A stretch of DNA of 6,851 nucleotides from Propionibacteriaceae bacterium (GTDB lineage: Bacteria; Actinomycetota; Actinomycetes; Propionibacteriales; Propionibacteriaceae). This document shows, one piece after another, positions 1-6,177 of this stretch. Below the pieces are notes generated by a model that was not told the DNA's origin, made no database searches, and was given only the letters and a program-made list of their open reading frames with translations. Location: positions 1 through 6,851 of the forward strand of contig JAICEV010000197.1 of assembly GCA_025923975.1 (NCBI GenBank), read 5' to 3'. Made by a program: the position numbers and the translations under genes. Position 1 is the first letter of the stretch; each line of letters begins with the position of its first letter.

Positions 1-915
1 TACCGGAGCAAGATCAAGATCGATCCCGGCATCCAGCCGTGCGGCGGCAAGCAGGTCCGAGATGAGGGCACCGGCTCGTTCCGCCTCGCGTACCAGCAAG
101 GCCTGCAGATGCTGGCGCTCGTCATGGCTCAGTTGATCATCATGGTGCAGCAGCGTTTCGGCAGCGGCCTGGACCCCGGCGATTGGGGTCCGCAGTTCGT
201 GCGCCGCATCTGCAAGGAAGGTCCGAGTGCGTTCCTCCGCTTGTCGGGCCCGAGCTTCCGCACGCTCGAGCTCATCCAGCATTTCGTCGAACGCCTGGGC
301 GGTCTGGCCGAGTTCGGTATCGGTACGGGTCGGCGCCAACCGATAGCCACGGTTGCCTTGGCTGACAGTCTTGGCGAGCGCAGCCATCGAGTCGAGCGGC
401 CGCAACGCGAGGCGAACTGCTGCGGCGACGAGCACAGCGCTGACTGCCAGTGCGATCACTGCAGTGATCATCAGTACCCGGCGCAGCGTACGCCGGGCTC
501 CTGAGACGAGTGCGGTGTCGACGGCGAGAGTGAGGGTGGCGCCGTCGACGCGCGTCGGCGCATTGAGCGTAATGGTGGTGATCTTGATTGTGGGGCCGCT
601 GGTGATCGGTATGCCGAACGCCGTCCCGTTCCGGAGCATCAGGTGGGCCTGGATGCCGCCAGCTTGCACCCGGTTGACGATCTGTTGCGGCCCTGCTCCT
701 GATCGGGCTAGTTGTCGGGCGAGCTGCGCTTGACCGGCGAGCAGGGCATCGAGATTCCGATTGGACTGCGCGACGAAGATGGCATTGACCGCGATACTGA
801 GCAAGATCAGCATCACTGCGAGGACGATCATCACCGCAGCGGTGACTCGGAGTCTGAGCGAGACAGTACTCAGCCGGTTCTTAGCTGTCTCTGTCGGACC
901 TTCGTTGTTGATCAC
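1..915 (-). CDS. Sensor histidine kinase of a two-component system (partial, C-terminus beyond window)
   Basis: This frame stays open from a GTG at 915-913 to position 1, giving 305 residues. It is a membrane-bound sensor kinase that would autophosphorylate on histidine and pass the phosphate to the response regulator encoded just upstream. Visible in order: a short cytoplasmic N-terminus; a first membrane segment near residues 24-48; an extracytoplasmic sensor region of about 100 residues without cysteines; a second membrane segment near 147-167; a HAMP linker near 168-216; and the dimerisation/phosphoacceptor helix with the H-box FLADAAHELRTP, whose His239 is at 199-201. The second HisKA helix ends in LISDLLAAARLDAG. 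The N, G1, F and G2 boxes of the ATPase domain lie outside the window. The start is set by a 4-base GTGA overlap with the regulator's stop, which implies translational coupling. The H-box and topology make the family assignment firm. The stimulus is unknown. Confidence 0.93.
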   Translation of the reverse strand, partial: MINNEGPTETAKNRLSTVSLRLRVTAAVMIVLAVMLILLSIAVNAIFVAQSNRNLDALLAGQAQLARQLARSGAGPQQIVNRVQAGGIQAHLMLRNGTAFGIPITSGPTIKITTITLNAPTRVDGATLTLAVDTALVSGARRTLRRVLMITAVIALAVSAVLVAAAVRLALRPLDSMAALAKTVSQGNRGYRLAPTRTDTELGQTAQAFDEMLDELERAEARARQAEERTRTFLADAAHELRTPIAGVQAAAETLLHHDDQLSHDERQHLQALLVREAERAGALISDLLAAARLDAGIDLDLAPV

Positions 916-1586
916 GCCGTCGTTCCGAGCAGGTAGCCGCGCCCCCGTACAGTGTGCACAAGTCGCGAGCGACCGCCCGCCTCGAGCTTGCGACGCAGCG
1001 AGGAGACATGCACCTCGACAACGTTCTCGTCAAAGCCGTCGTAGCCCCAGACTGCTGTCAGAATCTGGGTCTTGCTCACCACTCTGTCTCGATGCGCGGC
1101 GAGGTAGCCAAGCAGCAGCCGCTCGGTTTCGGTCAGCTCAAGTGAGTCGCCACCGCGTCGCACCAGCGTGACGTCATCGTTGATCACAAGGTCGTCGATG
1201 GAAATTGAGCTGCCGCCGGGCCGACTGCGCCTTAGCACAGCGTGGATCCGGGCCAGCAGTTCCGCCATCGCAAAGGGCTTGACCAAATAATCATCGGCAC
1301 CACCAGTGAGACCGTGTAGCCGGTCGGCGAGGCTGTCCCGTGCCGTCAACATCAACACAGCTGCCGTACTGGTGCGGCGGATCAGCTGAAGCAGCTCGAA
1401 GCCGTCGCGGCCAGGGAGCATCACATCCAAGATCACCAGATCGGGGACGAAGGAAGGCAGCAATTTTTCAAGATCACTTCCGTCGGCTGCCGACGCGAGC
1501 TCAAACCCGTGTGCCGAGAGCGCAGTGACAACGGGCAGCCGGATGGCCTTGCTGTCCTCCACCACCAGGATCCGAGCCGCGGTCAC
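912..1586 (-). CDS. OmpR/PhoB-family response regulator
   Basis: This 224-residue transcription factor has an N-terminal receiver domain (about 1-118) and a C-terminal winged-helix DNA-binding domain (about 130-222). Receiver landmarks are the acidic pair E10/D11 in ILVVEDS, phosphoacceptor Asp54 in VILDVMLPGRDG, Thr81 in MLTARD and Lys103 in YLVKPF. The effector domain shows the OmpR recognition-helix pattern ENVVEVHVSSLRRKLE and ends in the typical wing VRGRGYLL. I chose the GTG at 1586-1584 because it puts the first beta strand at residue 5 and gives the usual length for the family. An in-frame ATG at 1739 would add about 51 residues with no recognisable domain that run through the repeat-rich control region. 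The kinase gene follows with a GTGA overlap. The repeats upstream are candidate autoregulatory sites. The target genes are unknown. Confidence 0.95.
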   Translation of the reverse strand: MTAARILVVEDSKAIRLPVVTALSAHGFELASAADGSDLEKLLPSFVPDLVILDVMLPGRDGFELLQLIRRTSTAAVLMLTARDSLADRLHGLTGGADDYLVKPFAMAELLARIHAVLRRSRPGGSSISIDDLVINDDVTLVRRGGDSLELTETERLLLGYLAAHRDRVVSKTQILTAVWGYDGFDENVVEVHVSSLRRKLEAGGRSRLVHTVRGRGYLLGTTA

Positions 1587-1635
1587 ACGGTCATTCTGCC
1601 TGGTGAGCAGCACATGTGGCCGTGGTCTGCTGCCT

Positions 1636-1690
1636 ACTCCAAGAACTCCGCAATGGTCGGAGATTCGGACACGATTCGGCGTCTTGGAGT
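1636..1690. repeat. Perfect 9-bp inverted repeat enclosing putative operator elements
   Basis: ACTCCAAGA at 1636-1644 is the exact reverse complement of TCTTGGAGT at 1682-1690, with 37 bp between the arms. The enclosed segment holds one 15-bp box (1647-1661) and two copies of GATTCGG in 11-bp phase. The layout would suit dimer binding or a cruciform. No U-run follows on either strand, so it is unlikely to be an intrinsic terminator. The regulatory role is inferred. Confidence 0.55.
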
Positions 1691-1712
1691 CGAAAAGTCC
1701 GCATTGGTCGGA
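1647..1712. promoter_or_regulatory. Pair of near-identical 15-bp boxes, 51 bp apart
   Basis: TCCGCAATGGTCGGA (1647-1661) and TCCGCATTGGTCGGA (1698-1712) differ at a single central base. Each is itself an interrupted dyad, TCCG-N7-CGGA, and the first extends to a 5-bp stem (CTCCG...CGGAG, 1646-1662). The 51-bp offset is close to five helical turns, so both sites would face the same side of the DNA. This pattern fits two operators for one dimeric regulator. Which protein binds is not known; the divergent response regulator is the closest candidate. Confidence 0.5.
1662..1679. promoter_or_regulatory. Heptamer direct repeat with 11-bp phase, candidate OmpR-type binding site
   Basis: GATTCGG occurs at 1662-1668 and again at 1673-1679, exactly 11 bp apart. 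OmpR/PhoB-family regulators commonly bind head-to-tail as dimers to direct repeats with about 11-bp periodicity. This site lies about 80-95 bp upstream of the GTG of an OmpR-family regulator, a suitable place for autoregulation. The repeat is seen directly; its use by this regulator is inferred. Confidence 0.45.
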
Positions 1713-1782
1713 AAATTTGAGGAAGCAGCAGCCCCGCAATCAGTCCAGATCACCCTGAAGGGCGTAACAGGCCGAGCACGCA

Positions 1783-1788
1783 TAGTCT
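1783..1788 (+). promoter_or_regulatory. Putative -10 element of a leaderless transcript for the oxidoreductase
   Basis: TAGTCT fits the actinobacterial -10 pattern TANNNT and ends 7 bases before the A of the ATG at 1796. That spacing would start transcription at or next to the start codon. No usable Shine-Dalgarno lies at the normal distance (GGGA touches the ATG too closely), and no good -35 is visible. Leaderless mRNAs are common in actinobacteria. This is a pattern match only. Confidence 0.4.
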
Positions 1789-1795
1789 GTGGGAC

Positions 1796-2929
1796 ATGGC
1801 GGCGAAAAAGGTAGCGATTCTGGGTGCGGGGATGATCGGCGACGTGCATCGGCGTGCTGCAATGCTCGCCGGAGCCCAGATTCTTGGCGTGATGGCCTCT
1901 TCGCCAAAGCGTTCGAGAGAGGTCGCCGAAGCCTGGGGCGTCGAGCAGGCCTACGGGAGCATCGACGAAGTCACCGAGAGCAAGGCGGAAGTGGTACACA
2001 TCTGTACGCCGAATGCCTCGCACGTTCCGTATGCGGTGGCTCTGATGCAGGCCGGAAAGCACGTGCTCTGCGAAAAGCCTTTGGGGGTCAGCCTCGAGGA
2101 CGCACAGTACGCGGCGAAGGTTGCCGAGGACGCGGGCGTGGTCAATACCATCCCGTTCGCGTACCGGTTCCATCCGATGGCGCGGGAAATGCGCGCCCGA
2201 GTGCAGACGGAGGAGTTTGGGGCGATCAACCTCATGCACGGCAGTTATTTGCAGGACTGGCTGCTCAATCCCAAGGCCACCAGCTGGCGCGTCGATCCCA
2301 AGGAAGGAGGACCATCCCGAGCCTTCGGTGACATTGGCTCACACTGGTGCGACCTTCTGGAGTGGGTCTCCGGTGACCGGATTGGCCGCCTCGTCGCGAC
2401 CACCTCCATCACGATCAAGCAGCGCCCGGCCGCAACCGCCGCCAGCTTTAGCGCGGTTGAGAGCGATGCGCCACTGGTTGATGTCGAAACCGAAGACTCT
2501 GCCTTGATCTTGTTCCGCACTGCGAACGACATCGCCGGCTCTGCGGTGATCAGCCAGCTCAGCGCCGGTCGCAAGAACCGCCTATGGATCGAGGTGGACG
2601 GCATGCACCAGAGCGCGGCTTTTGATCAAGAACTGCCCGAGCAGCTCTGGCTCGGCACCGAAGCCGGCGCACAGCTCCTAGTGCGTGATCCAACCCAGGG
2701 CTCGGCCGAGCAGCGGCGTCTATCCAAGTTGCCCGCTGGTCACGCCCAGGGCTACGCCCAGTGCTTTGAGAACTACGTCGCCGACTCCTACGCCGCCGTG
2801 GAGGCCCACGACGGCAAGGGTCAGGTTCCTGAAGGACTGCCGACATTCGCCGACGGTGCTCGGGCTGCAGCAATCTGTGACGCAATGCTGCGATCGGCGG
2901 CAAGCAAGGAGTGGGTCAGCGTCGGCTAG
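1796..2929 (+). CDS. Gfo/Idh/MocA-family NAD(P)-dependent oxidoreductase
   Basis: This 377-residue cytoplasmic dehydrogenase belongs to the family that oxidises or reduces sugars, inositols and related polyols. The N-terminal Rossmann domain (about 1-125) opens with the dinucleotide-binding motif GAGMIG at residues 10-15. HICTPNASH (68-76) leads to the hallmark EKPLG, with catalytic-type Lys94. The C-terminal alpha/beta domain begins near residue 130 and carries GDIGSHWCDL (178-187), whose His183 is the usual second active-site residue. Length is normal for the family. The ATG at 1796 is preferred because the Rossmann strand starts at residue 5; internal ATGs would cut the cofactor motif. It is probably the first gene of an operon, 44 bp before the phosphotransferase gene. 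The substrate cannot be predicted, so terms such as inositol dehydrogenase would overreach. Confidence 0.93.
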   Translation: MAAKKVAILGAGMIGDVHRRAAMLAGAQILGVMASSPKRSREVAEAWGVEQAYGSIDEVTESKAEVVHICTPNASHVPYAVALMQAGKHVLCEKPLGVSLEDAQYAAKVAEDAGVVNTIPFAYRFHPMAREMRARVQTEEFGAINLMHGSYLQDWLLNPKATSWRVDPKEGGPSRAFGDIGSHWCDLLEWVSGDRIGRLVATTSITIKQRPAATAASFSAVESDAPLVDVETEDSALILFRTANDIAGSAVISQLSAGRKNRLWIEVDGMHQSAAFDQELPEQLWLGTEAGAQLLVRDPTQGSAEQRRLSKLPAGHAQGYAQCFENYVADSYAAVEAHDGKGQVPEGLPTFADGARAAAICDAMLRSAASKEWVSVG

Positions 2930-2973
2930 ACCACAGAAATGGTTGCCAGGTTTCCCCACAGGCACCACCACTC

Positions 2974-5520
2974 ATGACTGCGACGTACATTCGCCCTCTT
3001 GCCGATGAGGGCCTCGGCCTGTCTGAGATTGGTGGCAAGGGCCAATCTCTTGCTCGGCTTGCGTCCGCCGGATTGCCGGCGCCGAACGGGTTTCACATCA
3101 CCACGGCTGCATACGACGACTTCATTACTGAGAACGATCTTGAGAATCGGATCAAGTCGGAGCTGGCAACCCTGAGCAATCCGGCACCCCAGGCAACCGA
3201 CCAGGTGGCGTCTGCCATTGCAGGACTGATCACCAGTCATGAGATCCCGCCGGCGATTGCAACTGCTGTCGAGCAGGCCTACCGGCAGTTCGGTTCTGTA
3301 CCCGTGGCGGTGCGCTCCTCCGCCACGGCCGAGGACTTGCCGGACGCCTCCTTTGCTGGGCAGCAGGAGACGTTCCTCAACATCTCGGGCATTGATCAAC
3401 TTCTGGACGCAGTACGGCAGTGCTGGGCGTCGCTGTGGACGGCCCGCGCCATCGCCTACCGGACACAACACCAGATCCAGTCTGACAAGATCAGCCTTGC
3501 GATCGTGGTACAGCAACTCATCGACGCGGATGCCTCCGGCATTGTGTTCACCGCGGATCCCGTGACTGGGGACGACAGCGTGATCGAGATCAATGCCGCC
3601 TGGGGTCTCGGTGAGGCGGTCGTCGGCGGCCTGGTGACGCCGGACACGATCACCGTGGAGCGCAGCTCCGGTCGAATCATGCGCACCGTAATCAATACCA
3701 AGACGATCATGACCCAGCTCACAGACGGCGGCGGCACCACCACACAAGCCGTACCCAGCGACCGACAAGACGCACCGGCGCTGACCGTGCCACAGGCGCA
3801 ACGTCTGGTCGATCTCGCGATCATGGTCGAGGACCTCTTCAAGGACCCGATGGATATCGAATGGTGTCGCAGAGGTGATCAGCTCTTCATCCTGCAGGCC
3901 AGGCCGATCACGACGGCAGTCCATCCTGATCCGTGGAATGACAGCCGCTCGGGTGATTTCCTGTGGACCAATACCAACGTTGGTGAGGCGATACCGGATG
4001 TGATGACACCGGCGACCTGGTCAATGGTGCAGGTGTTCCTGACCGATGCGATGGCGACCGCCTCCATACCGCCATATGTCGGATACGGCCGGATTGGCGG
4101 CAGGATCTATCTCAATGTCAGCGTGATGATGACGTTGTCTGCAGCTGTGGGCGTCAGCGAGAAGCGCTATCGCAGCCTCACTGAGGAAGTCTTCGGAAGA
4201 CTTCCAGATGATCTTGAGATTCCGCCGGTGAAGGCACGTAGACTGGACATCTTCCGTGCTGTGGCGCCAATGGCCCTGCACGTCCTCAGAGAGGCTCGTC
4301 GCGACGTCAAGGTCCTGGACGCCTACCTGGCTAAGCATCCGACGCTCTGTGATCACCGGCGGGCCGAGATTGCGACGATCACCAGGCCGGCCGAGCTTGC
4401 TGATCTTTGGTCTACCGTGCTCAGTCCAGAGTTCCACCGAGTGAGCTGGATGCTCTCAGCGGCCACCCGATCCAGCGGAGCCTCCTTCATCACGACCCGA
4501 AAGCGGCTGCAGGACCTTGTCGGCGATGCAGCGGCAAATGCACTGACCGCGGGTCTGGGATCGCAGGCCGGTCAGCTGGCGAGCCTGGGCCTTCTCGATG
4601 GGCTGGAACAGCTTGCGGCCGGGGAGATCGACCGCGATACCTTCAATCGCCGCTATGGTCATCGCGGACCACACGAGTTTGAGATCTCGCTGCCAAGGCC
4701 TGGCGAGGATCCGGACTGGATCGACAGACAGCTGGCCGAACGGGCGGCCTCAGGGGCGAGCTATCGTGACCTGTTGCGTGCGCAGGAGGAGAAGCGCAAC
4801 GAGGCCTGGGCGGAGCTGGAGCAGCGGCACCCAGTGCAAGCCAAGATCTTGCACCACCAGTTGCGGGTGTGGGCCAAGATCTCTCGAGATCGGGAGCGAG
4901 CTCGGTCGGAGGTGATCAGATATTTCTGGGTGTTGCGGGCGTATGCTCTGCGAGCCGGCGAACTCACCGGGCTGGGGGACGACATCTTCTTACTTGACAA
5001 GGCGGAGATTGTCAGGGTTCTGGACCGCGAAACCATCAGCCCGAGATTGATCAAGCAGCGTCGCGTCGCTTACCAGTCCTACTCAGCCCTGCCGCCATAC
5101 CCAGCTCTGATCCGGGGCACCTTCAACCCTTATGTCTGGGCCGCTGATCCGAATCGGCGGTCGGATCTCTTCATCGAGGGGCGCGTGAATGAGGCGGACG
5201 TCGCCGTACGCGGTTTTCCGGGATCGGCCGGAGTCGTCGAGGCGCCCGTGCGGGTGCTCAGCGACGCGGCTGACGGTGCCGCGCTGCAGCCCGGCGAGGT
5301 GCTCGTTACCACGGTCACCAACGTCGGATGGACCCCGCTGTTTCCACGCGCAGCCGCAGTGATCACTGACGTCGGCGCGCCGCTCTCCCATGCCGCGATT
5401 GTCGCCCGCGAGCTCGGCATTCCCGCAGTTGTGGGATGTGGCAACGCCACAATGCGGCTCAAGACCGGTGATCGAGTGCGGGTTGACGGGACGGCAGGCA
5501 TCGTCGAGGTGCTCAGGTGA
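2974..5520 (+). CDS. PEP-utilising-type phosphotransferase, rifampicin phosphotransferase-like
   Basis: This 848-residue protein has three parts. An N-terminal PEP-synthase/PPDK-type ATP-grasp domain (about 1-315) shows GGKGQSL with Lys22, VAVRSSATAEDLPDASFAG with Arg114, GIVFTADPVTG (189-199), the metal-ligand-type Glu296 in DIEW and closing LQARPIT (307-313). A helical middle region (about 325-725) includes NVGEAIPDVMTPATWS, YGHRGPHEFE (561-570) and a GDDIFLL segment near 668-674. A C-terminal swivelling domain holds TDVGAPLSHAAIVARELGIP with phosphorylatable His806. There is no PEP/pyruvate-binding TIM barrel after the His domain, so this is not a true PEP synthase or PPDK. The order matches rifampicin phosphotransferase, which uses ATP to phosphorylate rifamycins and gives AMP and phosphate. 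An upstream GTG at 2911 would overlap the previous gene and add 21 residues ahead of the conserved N-terminus, so I chose the ATG at 2974; its Shine-Dalgarno is weak. The actual acceptor is unproven. Confidence 0.88.
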   Translation: MTATYIRPLADEGLGLSEIGGKGQSLARLASAGLPAPNGFHITTAAYDDFITENDLENRIKSELATLSNPAPQATDQVASAIAGLITSHEIPPAIATAVEQAYRQFGSVPVAVRSSATAEDLPDASFAGQQETFLNISGIDQLLDAVRQCWASLWTARAIAYRTQHQIQSDKISLAIVVQQLIDADASGIVFTADPVTGDDSVIEINAAWGLGEAVVGGLVTPDTITVERSSGRIMRTVINTKTIMTQLTDGGGTTTQAVPSDRQDAPALTVPQAQRLVDLAIMVEDLFKDPMDIEWCRRGDQLFILQARPITTAVHPDPWNDSRSGDFLWTNTNVGEAIPDVMTPATWSMVQVFLTDAMATASIPPYVGYGRIGGRIYLNVSVMMTLSAAVGVSEKRYRSLTEEVFGRLPDDLEIPPVKARRLDIFRAVAPMALHVLREARRDVKVLDAYLAKHPTLCDHRRAEIATITRPAELADLWSTVLSPEFHRVSWMLSAATRSSGASFITTRKRLQDLVGDAAANALTAGLGSQAGQLASLGLLDGLEQLAAGEIDRDTFNRRYGHRGPHEFEISLPRPGEDPDWIDRQLAERAASGASYRDLLRAQEEKRNEAWAELEQRHPVQAKILHHQLRVWAKISRDRERARSEVIRYFWVLRAYALRAGELTGLGDDIFLLDKAEIVRVLDRETISPRLIKQRRVAYQSYSALPPYPALIRGTFNPYVWAADPNRRSDLFIEGRVNEADVAVRGFPGSAGVVEAPVRVLSDAADGAALQPGEVLVTTVTNVGWTPLFPRAAAVITDVGAPLSHAAIVARELGIPAVVGCGNATMRLKTGDRVRVDGTAGIVEVLR
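5506..5509 (+). promoter_or_regulatory. Ribosome binding site of the DNA glycosylase gene
   Basis: GAGG lies 7 bases before the GTG at 5517, inside the last codons of the phosphotransferase gene. It supports this GTG as the true start, and thus a 4-base overlap (GTGA) and translational coupling. Confidence 0.6.
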
Positions 5521-6137
5521 GAGCAGACCTGTACGGGCCGGTCGATGAGGTCGCGCCGCGGCTGCTTGGCGCGGTGCTACGGCATGGACCGGTGGCGGTC
5601 AGGCTCACCGAACTCGAGGCGTACGACGGAGCCACTGATCCGGCATCACATGCCTATCGCGGCCGCACGGCGCGCAACGCGGTGATGTTCGGCCCGCCTG
5701 GGCACCTGTACCTCTACTTCACCTATGGCATGCACTGGGCCGGGAACGTCAGCTGCGGGCCGGAGGGAGTCGGCTCCGGAGTGTTGATGCGAGCTGGCGA
5801 GGTCATCGAGGGCCTTGAAGTCGCCAGGTCGCGACGCGGGCGGGCAACCGATCGTGATCTTGCGCGCGGTCCGGGCCGGCTCACCCAGGCACTGGGTTTG
5901 CACCCCGAGCACAAGGGCTGTGACCTTCTGGGAGACGGACCAGTGACACTTGAGTTTTCGGTGGACGAAGCCGAGATGATCATGGTCGGGCCACGAGTCG
6001 GTGTCTCGGTCGAGGCGGATCGACCATGGCGGTTCTGGATCGGCGACAGTCCTTTTGTGTCGGATTACAAGCGCAGCCCTAGGGCACCCCGGATGATCAC
6101 AGGCAGCCCGATCCCGCAGCGATGGGACCATTCCTAA
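5517..6137 (+). CDS. mpg: 3-methyladenine DNA glycosylase, AAG/MPG family
   Basis: This 206-residue base-excision-repair enzyme cuts the N-glycosidic bond of alkylated or deaminated purines such as 3-methyladenine and hypoxanthine. The family signature is clear: TELEAYDG at 31-38, DPASHAYRG at 41-49, and MFGPPGHLYLYFTYGMHW at 57-74. By alignment with human AAG (Glu125, Tyr127, His136, Tyr159, Asn169), the water-activating glutamate is Glu34 and the pocket residues are Tyr36, His45, Tyr67 and Asn77; all are present. A GPGRLTQALGL segment and a C-terminal RFWIGDSPFVS also match the family. Length is normal for bacterial members, with no N-terminal extension, and nothing suggests loss of function. 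The GTG start overlaps the phosphotransferase stop by four bases and has its own GAGG, so the two proteins are probably made in a coupled way. Convergent with the flavoprotein gene. Confidence 0.95.
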   Translation: MRADLYGPVDEVAPRLLGAVLRHGPVAVRLTELEAYDGATDPASHAYRGRTARNAVMFGPPGHLYLYFTYGMHWAGNVSCGPEGVGSGVLMRAGEVIEGLEVARSRRGRATDRDLARGPGRLTQALGLHPEHKGCDLLGDGPVTLEFSVDEAEMIMVGPRVGVSVEADRPWRFWIGDSPFVSDYKRSPRAPRMITGSPIPQRWDHS

Positions 6138-6177
6138 TGGATCGGGAGCATGTTCGTAGTCGTTAGTTGAATGTGAT
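6138..6177. other. Short convergent intergenic gap
   Basis: Forty bases separate the stop codons of two convergent genes. I see no GC-rich hairpin followed by a T-run on either strand. A small CCATT/AATGG stem (6128-6140) spans the glycosylase stop codon but is too weak to call a terminator. Transcripts may overlap or end by another mechanism. Confidence 0.5.

Larger units (their letters stand above)
1587..1795. promoter_or_regulatory. Divergent intergenic control region
   Basis: These 209 bp separate the minus-strand response regulator from the plus-strand oxidoreductase, so both promoters must lie here or close by. The centre (1636-1712) is locally more A/T-rich than the genes and holds an ordered set of short repeats, annotated separately. 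A 6-bp inverted repeat, GCAGCA (1607-1612) with TGCTGC (1628-1633), lies in the probable leader of the regulator mRNA; its role is unclear. I see no convincing -35/-10 pair for the regulator. A -10-like TAGTCT sits just before the oxidoreductase start. No further gene with a coherent domain is visible. Confidence 0.75.

Noticed and set aside
109..936. Plus-strand open frames at the left end
   Set aside because: They are mirrors of the histidine kinase, whose HAMP and H-box are clear on the minus strand.
1587..1739. N-terminal extension of the response regulator to an ATG at 1739
   Set aside because: The extra residues form no domain, would precede the receiver domain by about 51 residues, and run through the repeat-rich control region. 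The GTG at 1586 gives the normal family length.
1634..2239. Minus-strand open frame (201 codons) across the divergent region and the start of the oxidoreductase
   Set aside because: It lies antisense to the Rossmann domain and has no family signature. Third-position bias follows the plus-strand gene.
1789..2331. Plus-strand open frame (180 codons) overlapping the oxidoreductase in another frame
   Set aside because: Low-complexity Arg/Gly-rich translation without motifs; the overlapping frame holds GAGMIG and EKP.
2911..2973. Upstream GTG start of the phosphotransferase overlapping the oxidoreductase gene
   Set aside because: The extra 21 residues have no counterpart in the family layout. 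Starting at 2974 places the conserved lysine at position 22, as I recall for rifampicin phosphotransferases.
2930..2973. Rifamycin-associated element (palindrome) or promoter before the phosphotransferase
   Set aside because: I looked for the GC-rich 19-20 bp inverted repeat typical of such genes and found only an imperfect GGTTGCC/GGCACC resemblance.
2926..3924. Long open frame (332 codons) on the minus strand, antisense to the phosphotransferase
   Set aside because: It has no recognisable domain and an Arg/His-rich composition typical of a mirrored frame in GC-rich DNA. The opposite strand encodes a clear ATP-grasp domain over the same bases.
6128..6140. CCATT/AATGG hairpin at the end of the glycosylase gene as a terminator
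   Set aside because: Only five mostly A/T pairs, it spans the stop codon, and no T-run follows.
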